Below are positions 1-6,718 of a stretch of DNA of 9,488 nt, piece after piece (within the stretch, counting starts at the first letter, position 1; each line of letters starts with the position of its first letter). A program made the translations under genes and the position numbers. This DNA is from SIG673 sp964520875 (GTDB lineage Bacteria; Bacillota; Clostridia; Oscillospirales; CAG-272). Below the pieces are notes generated by a model. The model was not told where the DNA came from. It ran no database searches and saw only the letters and a program-made list of their open reading frames with translations. Where the stretch lies: assembly GCA_964520875.1 (NCBI GenBank), contig CAZFQJ010000062.1, positions 1-9,488 on the forward strand, read 5' to 3'.

Positions 1-688
1 TCTGCTCGCCCTGCTTGCCCTCTATAACGGCGTCGGCGAGAACGGAGGCGATGAGCTTGATGGCGCGGATAGCGTCATCGTTACCGGGGATAACGTAATC
101 TGCATCATCGGGATCGCAGTTGGTGTCGACTATCGCGACTACCGGTATTCCGAGCTTCTTAGCTTCGGCTACCGCGTTTTTTTCCTTGCGGGGATCAACT
201 ATGAAAACAACGGAAGGAAGGGTCTCCATGGTCTTTATTCCGCCGTAATCTCTCTCAAGATCAGCCTTTTCCTTCATGAGCTTGGAAACTTCCTTCTTGG
301 TAAGAGCGTCGAATATGCCCTCTTCCTGCATCTTCTCGATCTGATGAAGACGTGCTATGCTCTTCTTTATGGTCTTAAAGTTGGTGAGCATACCGCCGGG
401 CCAACGGCTATTTACATAGTACATTCCGCAGCGCTGAGCCTCTTCTCTTATGGCGTCGGCGGCCTGCTTTTTGGTTCCTATGAAAAGAACTGTTCCCTTT
501 TCCGCGGAAACATCACGCATGAACATGTATGCTTCCTCGAACTTCTTTACGGTCTTCTGGAGGTCGATAATGTATATACCGGCACGCTCCGTGAAAATGT
601 ACTCCTGCATTTTAGGGTTCCATTTTCTTGTGTGATGTCCGAAATGGACGCCTGCTTCAAGCAGCTGCTTAATAGAAATAACTGACAT
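1..688 (-). CDS. rpsB: 30S ribosomal protein S2 (C-terminus cut by window edge)
   Basis: Structural protein of the small ribosomal subunit. The minus-strand reading frame from the ATG at 688-686 gives 229 residues before the left edge; the natural stop lies outside the window, and the family is usually about 240-260 residues. The N-terminus reads MSVISIKQLLEAGVHFGHHT, a classic S2 start, followed by RKWNPKM, then NSRWPGGMLTNF, then PVVAIVDTNCDPDDADYVIP and GNDDAIRAIKLI, all S2 signatures. The start is fixed by AGGAGG at 703-698, 9 nt upstream; another ATG at 695-693 is out of frame and only 2 nt from that site. The gene stands apart from the frameshifted alpha-galactosidase-like gene upstream and has its own promoter at 788-816. 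In most bacteria tsf follows, which would lie beyond the left edge. Identity is very secure. Confidence 0.98.
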   Translation of the reverse strand, partial: MSVISIKQLLEAGVHFGHHTRKWNPKMQEYIFTERAGIYIIDLQKTVKKFEEAYMFMRDVSAEKGTVLFIGTKKQAADAIREEAQRCGMYYVNSRWPGGMLTNFKTIKKSIARLHQIEKMQEEGIFDALTKKEVSKLMKEKADLERDYGGIKTMETLPSVVFIVDPRKEKNAVAEAKKLGIPVVAIVDTNCDPDDADYVIPGNDDAIRAIKLIASVLADAVIEGKQGEQ

Positions 689-781
689 TTTTCATGTCCT
701 CCTTTTGGTTTTTCCTCCGCCCCGCGTTATATCAATAGCCTAAGACTACACCAAAAGCCACAAGGCGTGTGGATTTTATAC
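689..781 (-). other. rpsB 5' untranslated leader
   Basis: This is the inferred leader between the start site expected from the promoter at 788-816 and the rpsB ATG. It holds a small hairpin with CCACA at 758-762 and TGTGG at 768-772 around a 5-nt loop, and the AGGAGG at 698-703. Autogenous control by ribosomal-protein leaders is common, and rpsB leaders exist in some bacteria, but I do not recognise a defined S2-binding motif here. The length is inferred from the promoter position. Confidence 0.4.
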
Positions 782-787
782 TTGAAT

Positions 788-816
788 ATCATATCATAAA
801 CGCGAAGCTTTTTCAA
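788..816 (-). promoter_or_regulatory. Predicted sigma-A promoter of rpsB
   Basis: On the minus strand, TTGAAA (816-811) and TATGAT (793-788) are separated by exactly 17 nt, each one mismatch from consensus. TGA lies directly before the -10, giving an extended -10. Transcription would start near 781, leaving a leader of about 90 nt before rpsB. A second overlapping TATGAT lies at 798-793 but its spacing is wrong. Confidence 0.8.
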
Positions 817-853
817 GCGGTTTTTGCATTTTTTACAAATTGTTAACATTAGA

Positions 854-881
854 ACATGGCGGAAGTCCGCTTCCGCCATGT
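854..881 (-). terminator. Hairpin terminator after the GH36 gene
   Basis: A 12-bp perfect stem (854-865 with 870-881) closes a 4-nt loop and starts 2 nt after the TGA of the GH36-like gene at 886-884. On the minus strand it is followed by a mixed T/A stretch (TCTAATGTTAAC) and not by a clean U-tract, so it could act as a terminator or as a 3'-end stabilising hairpin. It is the natural end of the six-gene run. Confidence 0.6.
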
Positions 882-883
882 GA

Positions 884-2736
884 TCATATCTCTTTTTTGA
901 AGCAAACGACATTCGAACCGAACATTTCTCCGACGTTCATATCAACTCCGTCCGCAAATATCTCGGAGCCGGAAACGACCTCTCCGCCGTCTTTAACGTA
1001 GTTTGCCGTTTCATCGCAAACGGGATACACCGTCACCGCGTTCTGATGAGGTATCTTTGTAAACGAGCATATCCTTATCTCGCCGTATTCGCGATCGCAA
1101 AATTCAAGCACGAGCAAGGTCTCGGTATCGCACAGTATGTGACATTCCGAGCTTCTCCAAAACGCCCTCTCGCTCTTATATTTTGCGAAATGCTCGGAAA
1201 GAAGCTTTACCGTATTCTCCGAAAGCTCTGTAAGATCGCAGCTTATGCCTATCGGACCTCCGAGCGTACAATTTTTAAGATAATCTGCGTTTATCGCTTC
1301 GACATGCCCCCAGCTCGCGTCTCCGCTCACAAGTATCTTCTCGGTCTTTCCGATAGGATAGACCGGCTCGAAATCCTCAAGACTTCTTATCGTTATCCAC
1401 CTTTCAAGAGCACGAGACGGCATACGGAGCATAGTATTTTTGAATATATCAAGCTGAGTATAGAGACTGTGATTATCGCTCATCCAGAACGAATCAAATC
1501 CCGAAATATAGGCAAGCGCCATACGAAGCCCGCCGCTCGCGCAACATTCAAGATAAACCTCGGGGAATTCCTTTCCGATACGTTTTATAAACTCGCCGTA
1601 ACCTTTAAGTAACGCAAAAACGACGTTCTGTCCGAATCGAAGCTGATCTGCGCGTTAAAATCGAACTTTATAAATTCAATACCGTATTTTCTTATCTGCT
1701 CGGCAATGGTATCGAATATGTACTTACAGGCTTCGGAATCTCCGAAATCCACAAAGGCATTCTCGCCCTCTTTTATGTAATATTCGGGGTGATCCTTGAA
1801 CGCGCGCGAGCCGAGCGCGGCTCTTTCTATTTCAAACCAAAGCCCGAATTTAAGACCATGCAAGCGCACCTTATCGGCAAACTCTTTCATTCTGCCCATC
1901 ATAGAACAATCCGTGCACTCTTCCCAGTCGCCGACCTTGTCAAACCACATAGCCGGCTTTCCGAACCACCCTGCGTCTATAACGAAATACTCCGCGCCGA
2001 GCTTTTTCGCAATTCCAAGTTGCTCGGAAAGAATATCAAAGCTTATCAAATCGAATTTGCTCATCCACGAGTTATAGATTATCGGAAGCTCTCTTGCGGG
2101 ATAAACGTCGTTATAATAACGGTGGAGCTTATACGCGTCCATATCCGTTTTGTTTTTGAATTCGTAATACAGAACATTCGGCATCTCAAGCATTTCGTTC
2201 GGAGCGAGAGCGTATTCGAATCCGCCGTCGTCTATTCCGAGCTCTACCGTTACCGTCTTTCTCTGTCCGACATTCGAAAAGCATTTTTTTACTCTGATCT
2301 TCCACTTACTTTTTGCAAGCAGATGAAACGCCATTCCTCTGCCGTTTTGCAGATTGTATATCGCCACGAACGGCGCCGAACCGCAGTTAAAACGAATATC
2401 TTCATTGCCCGCGCCTATCTCGGTAACGAGCGTCTGCCATTTGCCGAGACTCTCGTTACACCATTCTCCGTACTGAGTATATACCTCGTACTCTCCGCCG
2501 TTGAAAACGAACTTTGAAAGCGCGCGCGTAAAGACAAGCTCCTTATCGGAAACATTCGTTATCCTATCGCGCCTTACACAAACGCCCGAAGAATGAAGCT
2601 CGGTCTCGGTATAAGCTTCAAATCCTTCGCCTACGAAAAAATAACCGTTATCTCTCTTTTGAGGAGATTCGACCGGCTTGGAAAAGCTGCCGCAGAGCGA
2701 AAAAAGATCTTCCGCTCCGTTTACAATGTACTTCAT
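884..2736 (-). pseudogene. GH36-family alpha-galactosidase-like gene, frameshifted
   Basis: Glycoside hydrolase family 36 enzymes hydrolyse terminal alpha-galactosides such as those in raffinose and melibiose. The first frame (2736 to stop at 1585) holds the N-terminal beta domain and the start of the TIM barrel: YNSW (221-224), VIDAGWFGK (252-260), GLKFGLWFE (294-302) and IKFDFN, whose D359 matches the family nucleophile. Near residue 378 the frame is lost at the AAA at 1606-1604. One base earlier in frame the protein continues as GYGEFIKRIG, then ECCASGGLR and WMSDN, whose D421 matches the acid/base aspartate, on to the TGA at 886-884. Adding one base would give 617 residues without internal stops, normal for compact GH36 members. 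AAGGAG at 2747-2742 sits 5 nt before the ATG and overlaps the stop of the upstream peptidase gene, so it is last in the operon. There is no signal peptide, so a cytoplasmic enzyme is expected. It may be a real lesion or a sequence error; the substrate is inferred. Confidence 0.85.
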
Positions 2737-2745
2737 ACGTTCTCC

Positions 2746-3801
2746 TTAAATCACAGTCAGTTTTTTATCCGCTCTCGTAAGATTCTCACAACCGTTCGCG
2801 GTAACATACACCATATCCTCTATACGGACTCCGTATTTTCCTTCGATGTATATACCCGGTTCGAGCGTAACGACGTTTCCCGCCGTCAAGATCTGCTCCG
2901 ATCTCGGAGAGACATGTATGCCTTCATGTATATAGAGACCGACTCCGTGACCGAGACTGTGACCGAAAAGCCCCTTATACCCCGCGCCGTCTATAATGTC
3001 GCGCGCCGCCTTATCCGCGTCTGAGCATTTTTTACCAGCCGCTATAAAGTCAAGCGCCGCGCATTGAGCCGTAAGAACGGTATCGTAAAGACGTCTCATA
3101 TCGTCATCGGGCTTGCCTATACACACGGTTCTCGTCATATCCGAGCAATAGCCGTTGTATTTCGCGCCGAAATCCATGGTAAGAAATCCGCTTCCGAGCT
3201 TTTTGTCGGACGGCACTCCGTGCGGAAGAGAAGAATTTGCCCCCGAGACGGCTATCGTATCGAACGCGAGCCCTTCCGAGCCGTTCTTTCTCATAAAATA
3301 ATCGAGCTCAAGCGCGACGTCTCTTTCCGTCATCTCGGGCGTTATCATTCCGAGGACGTGATCGAGCGCCTTTTCCGCTATACGCTGCGCTTTGATTATG
3401 CTCTCTTTTTCAAACTCGTCCTTTACGTCGCGAAGCTTTTCCGCGATCCCCCCTATGGGCGCAAATCCGTATTCGGGCATGGCGTCCTTATACGCGGCAA
3501 GCTCCGCGCACGTCATGACGTTATCCTCGTACCCTATAACGCTTCCTTCTTTTAGGAGCGCCTTGATCTGCGAAAAGCGTCTTCCCGACATAAGCATCAC
3601 CTCGAATTCCTTCGAAGCGTCTCTTTTTGCGACCTCTATATACCTACTGTCGGCAAAAAGATAAGCGTTTTCGGCAGTTATAAGTAAAAATCCGTCCGTA
3701 TAGTCAACGTGTCCGATATAACGGCAGTTGAGCGGACAGGTGATAAGAGCGGCGTCTGCTCTGCCGACAAACGCCGCTCTGAAGCCTTCAAGTCTTGTCA
3801 T
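2746..3801 (-). CDS. M24B family Xaa-Pro peptidase (aminopeptidase P / prolidase-like)
   Basis: A cytoplasmic metallopeptidase predicted to cleave the bond before proline in peptides. The 351-residue protein has an N-terminal creatinase-like domain (about 1-120) and a C-terminal pita-bread catalytic domain. The five dinuclear-metal ligands of M24 are visible: D210 in LTMDFG, D221 in YCSDMTRT, H285 in GHSLGHGVGL, E314 in VTLEPGIY and E328 in VRIEDM; the conserved LPHG histidine is H194. The length matches B. subtilis YqhT (about 353). The ATG at 3801-3799 lies 9 nt after the aroQ stop with only a weak A/G-rich ribosome binding region, so translational coupling to aroQ is likely. aroQ followed by this peptidase is a known Bacillota gene order, usually continued by efp, which is not found here. 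Whether it prefers Xaa-Pro dipeptides or longer peptides cannot be told. Confidence 0.93.
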   Translation of the reverse strand: MTRLEGFRAAFVGRADAALITCPLNCRYIGHVDYTDGFLLITAENAYLFADSRYIEVAKRDASKEFEVMLMSGRRFSQIKALLKEGSVIGYEDNVMTCAELAAYKDAMPEYGFAPIGGIAEKLRDVKDEFEKESIIKAQRIAEKALDHVLGMITPEMTERDVALELDYFMRKNGSEGLAFDTIAVSGANSSLPHGVPSDKKLGSGFLTMDFGAKYNGYCSDMTRTVCIGKPDDDMRRLYDTVLTAQCAALDFIAAGKKCSDADKAARDIIDGAGYKGLFGHSLGHGVGLYIHEGIHVSPRSEQILTAGNVVTLEPGIYIEGKYGVRIEDMVYVTANGCENLTRADKKLTVI

Positions 3802-3810
3802 TTCGTTTTC

Positions 3811-4251
3811 TTACTTTCTTCCGAGATAAGAGATAAGTCCCTCTATACCGAGCCTGTAAACGTCCGCGCCGAACCCGGTCATCATTCCGACGCATACCGG
3901 CGCGAGCACCTGGGTATGTCTGAACTCCTCACGAGAATAAACGTTTGTTATATGCACCTCGACGACAGGCATGGCAGAGCCTGCTATCGCGTCGCGTATA
4001 CCTATCGAATAATGAGACCACGCTCCGGCGTTCATCACTATACCGTCGTAATTTCCGACGGCGGAATATAATCTCTCCACGAACGCTCCTTCGTAGTTGC
4101 TTGAAAAGAAATCAAGTTCAAGTCCTTCTTTGGTCTCAGCCCATTTTTTTAGCTCGTTATTTATATCTTCAAGTGATCTGCTTCCGTATTTACCGGGTTC
4201 TCTTTTTCCTGTCATGCAAAGATTTATACCGTTCAAAACAAGTATCTTCAT
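3811..4251 (-). CDS. aroQ: Type II 3-dehydroquinate dehydratase
   Basis: Predicted to catalyse the third step of the shikimate pathway, 3-dehydroquinate to 3-dehydroshikimate, in the cytoplasm. The 146-residue length is typical for the type II family, which forms dodecamers. The active-site loop GKREPGKYG supplies R17 and Y22; NAGAWSH gives N74 and H80; EVHITN gives E98 and H100; REEFRH contains R111; the C-terminus has the GFGADVYRLG pattern. The usual LNGPNLNLLG start is altered to LNGINLCMTG, so this is a divergent member. The start at 4251 is set by GGAGG at 4263-4259, 7 nt upstream; an in-frame ATG at 4338 would add 29 residues that run back into the preceding gene and have no family counterpart. 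It sits between the endonuclease IV-like and Xaa-Pro peptidase genes with gaps of 14 and 9 nt. Confidence 0.93.
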   Translation of the reverse strand: MKILVLNGINLCMTGKREPGKYGSRSLEDINNELKKWAETKEGLELDFFSSNYEGAFVERLYSAVGNYDGIVMNAGAWSHYSIGIRDAIAGSAMPVVEVHITNVYSREEFRHTQVLAPVCVGMMTGFGADVYRLGIEGLISYLGRK

Positions 4252-4265
4252 TGTGTTACCTCCGA

Positions 4266-5114
4266 TCACAAAAGCTTTGACATATACATATTTTTCATCG
4301 CCAGAGCGTCCTCCGCCTGGGTTCCGGCGGACTCGCATATTATCCTCGGACTGTAACCGTCCTTTGCTATCACTTCCGCCAGCGGCATAAACTCCGGTCC
4401 GTACACCGTATCCTCAAAAGTAAGGTGCTTTTTTTCACCCGAGGAGGTATATTCTATCTTAGAAAAATGACAATGCAGACCGTCCGCGTATTCTGCTCCG
4501 AGACGTTCGGAAATCTTATCAAACACCCTGCGATAGCTATCGGGATCGGTAAAGAGTCCGCCTATGTTTCTCGCATTAAGGTGTCCGAAATCGACCACGG
4601 GACGCAGACGCTTATCGATAGAGCATATATCGATCACCTCATCAAGCGTTCCGAGCTGATTCAGCTTACCCATAGTCTCAAGTCCCATAGCGACCTTCGT
4701 ATCGGGAAACGCCGAAAGCGCCTTATACATGGTATCCTTTGCAAGGGCGACCGCCTCTTCTCTGCTTATCTTCGAAGCCGAACCGGTATGAATAACTATT
4801 ATGTCCGCGCCCATAGCCTCGGCGGCTTCAAGCGACTGACCTATATAATCAAGACTCTTAAGCCTTTTTTCCTCCTCCGTTCCCGAAAGAGAGATGAAGT
4901 ACGGAGCATGGAGAGAAAGAGCGATACCATGCTTTTTCGCTTCCTCGCCGACCTTCTTAAACGTCTCGGCAGAGCCGCGCACGCCCTGTCCGCATTGATA
5001 TTCGTAAGCGTCAAGCCCGATGTCCTTCAGCCATTCGGGCGCTTGGAGCGTACTTTTTTTACCCGCGGCGTAAAAACTTTCGCCGTTACCCGCAGGTCCG
5101 AATCTTGCCGCCAT
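4266..5114 (-). CDS. Endonuclease IV-like (AP endonuclease family 2) TIM-barrel protein
   Basis: A 282-residue cytoplasmic protein of the endonuclease IV / xylose-isomerase-like TIM-barrel superfamily. Endonuclease IV cleaves DNA at abasic sites using three zinc ions. Comparing motifs with E. coli Nfo, most ligands are present: H69 (LSLHAPYF), H109 (VIHTGS), E146 (GLETMG), D175 and H178 (VVDFGH), H214 (LHCHFSK), H230 and E261 (CESAG). The aspartate of the Nfo DRH triad is replaced: the segment here reads EKKH. The usual ENTAGQG motif is also changed to ETMGKLNQL. The fold and metal site are secure, but DNA repair is not proven; related clostridial proteins are generally annotated as deoxyribonuclease IV or TIM-barrel protein. 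The ATG at 5114 follows the yqeG stop by 5 nt, with a weak ribosome binding site, implying coupled translation. Confidence 0.85.
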   Translation of the reverse strand: MAARFGPAGNGESFYAAGKKSTLQAPEWLKDIGLDAYEYQCGQGVRGSAETFKKVGEEAKKHGIALSLHAPYFISLSGTEEEKRLKSLDYIGQSLEAAEAMGADIIVIHTGSASKISREEAVALAKDTMYKALSAFPDTKVAMGLETMGKLNQLGTLDEVIDICSIDKRLRPVVDFGHLNARNIGGLFTDPDSYRRVFDKISERLGAEYADGLHCHFSKIEYTSSGEKKHLTFEDTVYGPEFMPLAEVIAKDGYSPRIICESAGTQAEDALAMKNMYMSKLL

Positions 5115-5119
5115 AAGCG

Positions 5120-5638
5120 TTATTTACCTTTCGTTTTTTTCTTGTTTCTTCTTTTATATACAAAGAGCACGGGCTTTTCGAGCAGCCGCTTGGACTTGCA
5201 AAAAAGATCGGTCCTGTCCTTTATCGGCTTTACGAGTATCGCCATGCGTAAAGACGATCTTCTTCCCGCAAGCACATCGGTAAACACCTGATCTCCTATT
5301 ATGGCACATTCCTTCGGGTCAACTCCCATGGCGGAAAGTGCGGACATGCAGCTTTTCTTCGACGGCTTACCGCTATCGTAAAAAGCTGGACAACCGAGTT
5401 CTTTATTGAATAGCTCCACGCGCTCCTTATGATTATTGGAAACGAACGCGGTCTTTATTCCGGCGTCCCACATATTCGAAAGCCATTCCCGGACCTTTGC
5501 CGTCGGCTCGGCTATCTCGTAAGGAACAAGGGTGTTATCTATATCGAGTATGACTCCTTTCACGCCGTTTGAGGAAAGCATTTCAGGGGTCACCTCATAG
5601 ACCGTATCAAAATAAAGATCGGGTACAAAAAATCCCAT
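5120..5638 (-). CDS. yqeG: YqeG family HAD IIIA-type phosphatase
   Basis: A small cytoplasmic haloacid-dehalogenase-superfamily phosphatase of 172 residues, the same length as B. subtilis YqeG. HAD motif I is LDIDNTL (D32, D34), motif II is VSNN (S67), motif III is the KPSKK lysine at about K91, and motif IV is GDQVFTD (D116, D121), followed by the YqeG-like VLAGRRSSLRMAILVKPI stretch. There is no cap domain, as expected for class III HADs. The C-terminus is very basic (KRRNKKKTKGK). The physiological substrate of YqeG proteins is not firmly established. The ATG at 5638-5636 is preceded by AAAGG with about 8 nt spacing. The gene follows the epimerase-like gene by 14 nt and precedes the endonuclease IV-like gene by 5 nt, so it is an inner gene of the operon. 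Confidence 0.93.
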   Translation of the reverse strand: MGFFVPDLYFDTVYEVTPEMLSSNGVKGVILDIDNTLVPYEIAEPTAKVREWLSNMWDAGIKTAFVSNNHKERVELFNKELGCPAFYDSGKPSKKSCMSALSAMGVDPKECAIIGDQVFTDVLAGRRSSLRMAILVKPIKDRTDLFCKSKRLLEKPVLFVYKRRNKKKTKGK

Positions 5639-5652
5639 TACGAGAACCTTTC

Positions 5653-6528
5653 TCAGCTTATTATTATCTTAAATCCGTTCTCGTAGACCTTTTCGGGAGC
5701 AAGACGCGTCATCTGATTTTTGGTCTCAAGATCATCGATCTTTCCGTCATACGAGGGAAGCGAGCACCACGGCTCTATGCATATATAGGGAGCCTCCGAG
5801 CGCGGCGCGTGCCATATACCGAGATTTCTCATTCCGGGATACTCCACTCTTATGCTCTTTTTACTCTTTTTGCTCTTTAAAGTCACATATCCGCACATAT
5901 CGGTAAAGAACTTCGCGTCGTCTCCGAAGAGGTCGTGCGAAAGCTCTATTATCTTACCGTCCTTAAGCTCATACGGCTCGGTCTCGTCAAGATAGAAGAG
6001 CGGAGACATCTTTAAGAGCTTTATGGGCTTTACGCAATCGAATTCGAGATAGTAGTCCTCAAATCTTTCGCCTTCCGTAAGCGGAACGTTAAATCCGGGG
6101 TGTCCTCCGAAGCCGAAGAACATATCTTCCTTTCCCGTATTGACTACATTTATCTTGGTATCTATCTCCGTACCGTTAAGAGTGTACGTTACCCTGAATT
6201 CAAAATCGAAGGGATACTGCGCCTTTATCTCGTCATTCGAAGCGAGAAGGAAGGTGATCTTATCCTTTTCGACCTTTTCCGCCCGCATCACGGTATTACG
6301 CACAAAACCGTGCAGATTCATCTCATAGGTTTTACCCTTGTATGTATATTTACCCTCGTAAAGACGTCCGCATATCGGGAAAAGGTTATACGCTCTGCCC
6401 GCCCAATACTTGGGATCGCCCTGCCAAAGATATTCGCAGCCGTCCTCTTTCAGTATTATACTTTGAAGCTCTCCGCCCTTGTCGGAGATATCAACCTTTA
6501 TCTTTTCGTTTTCTATCGTGTAGATCAT
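5653..6528 (-). CDS. Aldose 1-epimerase family protein (mutarotase, LacX-like)
   Basis: Predicted to interconvert alpha and beta anomers of a hexose or a related sugar phosphate. The 291-residue protein fits the LacX/YeaD-like branch of the galactose mutarotase superfamily. Visible motifs are GGELQSI (18-24), YLWQGDPKYWAGRAYNLFPI with the GRL arginine after it (33-56), LHGF with H73, GGHPGFNVPL with H143 (the putative acid) and ICIEPWCSLPS with E252 (the putative base). The start at 6528 is set by GGAGG at 6540-6536 with 7 nt spacing; a longer frame to an ATG at 6597 would place the ribosome binding site and a GC hairpin inside the protein and is rejected. It is the first gene of the six-gene run that ends with an alpha-galactosidase-like gene, so galactose-related metabolism is a reasonable but unproven link. 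Confidence 0.9.
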   Translation of the reverse strand: MIYTIENEKIKVDISDKGGELQSIILKEDGCEYLWQGDPKYWAGRAYNLFPICGRLYEGKYTYKGKTYEMNLHGFVRNTVMRAEKVEKDKITFLLASNDEIKAQYPFDFEFRVTYTLNGTEIDTKINVVNTGKEDMFFGFGGHPGFNVPLTEGERFEDYYLEFDCVKPIKLLKMSPLFYLDETEPYELKDGKIIELSHDLFGDDAKFFTDMCGYVTLKSKKSKKSIRVEYPGMRNLGIWHAPRSEAPYICIEPWCSLPSYDGKIDDLETKNQMTRLAPEKVYENGFKIIIS

Positions 6529-6535
6529 AATAAAT

Positions 6536-6557
6536 CCTCCATGCCGCCGCGGGCGGC
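6536..6557 (-). promoter_or_regulatory. GC-rich hairpin abutting the epimerase Shine-Dalgarno
   Basis: On the minus strand GCCGCC and GGCGGC (6557-6552 with 6548-6543) form a 6-bp all-GC stem with a 3-nt CGC loop, ending 2 nt before the GGAGG at 6540-6536. The rest of this leader is AT-rich, so the hairpin stands out. It could limit ribosome access or stabilise the mRNA 5' end; no known riboswitch or attenuator is recognised. Confidence 0.45.
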
Positions 6558-6582
6558 TTAAATAAATATGAATAATTTTCGC

Positions 6583-6611
6583 GTTTTGCAAATTCATAGA
6601 GTTTGCAAAAC
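6583..6611. repeat. 10-bp inverted repeat with TTTGCAAA half-sites
   Basis: GTTTTGCAAA (6583-6592) and TTTGCAAAAC (6602-6611) are perfect inverted copies separated by 9 nt. Each arm also contains the self-palindromic TTTGCAAA, with centres 17 bp apart, so two dimer sites could lie side by side. The position is upstream of the epimerase operon and downstream of the phosphoribosyltransferase gene, which suits an operator for the operon. No convincing -35/-10 pair could be assigned next to it. Confidence 0.4.
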
Positions 6612-6630
6612 AAAAAGCGTTCGGCTTTTT
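6612..6630. terminator. Short hairpin with A/T arms, possible second terminator
   Basis: AAAAAGC (6612-6618) and GCTTTTT (6624-6630) form a 7-bp stem around a 5-nt loop. On the minus strand the descending arm continues as GCTTTTTGTTTT, resembling an intrinsic terminator with a T-tail. The stem is weak. It lies after the larger repeat at 6641-6689 and could back it up. Confidence 0.4.
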
Positions 6631-6640
6631 AGAAAATTAA

Positions 6641-6689
6641 GGCGTGAAACCGCCCATATTTCGATGCGATTAAATTAATCTTTCACGCC
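6641..6689 (-). terminator. Probable terminator of the APRT-like gene
   Basis: GGCGTGAAA (6641-6649) and TTTCACGCC (6681-6689) are a perfect 9-bp inverted repeat with a 31-nt loop, starting 29 nt after the stop codon of the phosphoribosyltransferase gene on the minus strand and followed there by TTAATTTTCT. Inside the loop GATTAA-A-TTAATC (6668-6680) is a further small palindrome. The long loop makes it a weaker call than a compact terminator. Confidence 0.5.
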
Positions 6690-6718
6690 GGTTCTCCAAA
6701 CGGATATTATCTTATGCC

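Noticed and set aside
727..912. A 61-codon minus-strand frame in the rpsB upstream region
   Set aside because: It overlaps the GH36 terminator hairpin and the rpsB promoter and has no ribosome binding site or domain.
1595..1615. Programmed -1 ribosomal frameshifting in the GH36 gene
   Set aside because: The local sequence is not a standard slippery heptamer, and no obvious Shine-Dalgarno-like stimulator or strong downstream stem was seen; kept only as a remote alternative.
1789..2517. A 242-codon open frame on the plus strand opposite the GH36 gene
   Set aside because: It is antisense to a clear GH36 coding region, has no recognisable domain and no good ribosome binding site; open antisense frames are common given this codon usage.
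4252..4338. A 29-residue N-terminal extension of AroQ
   Set aside because: The family start MKILVLNG lies at 4251 with GGAGG 7 nt upstream; the extension overlaps the preceding gene's coding end.
4425..5291. A 288-codon open frame on the plus strand opposite the endonuclease IV-like and yqeG genes
   Set aside because: It spans two well-supported genes on the other strand, has a low-complexity basic translation and no family resemblance.
6529..6597. A 23-residue N-terminal extension of the epimerase-like protein
   Set aside because: It would include the ribosome binding site and the GC hairpin in the coding region and has no family counterpart.
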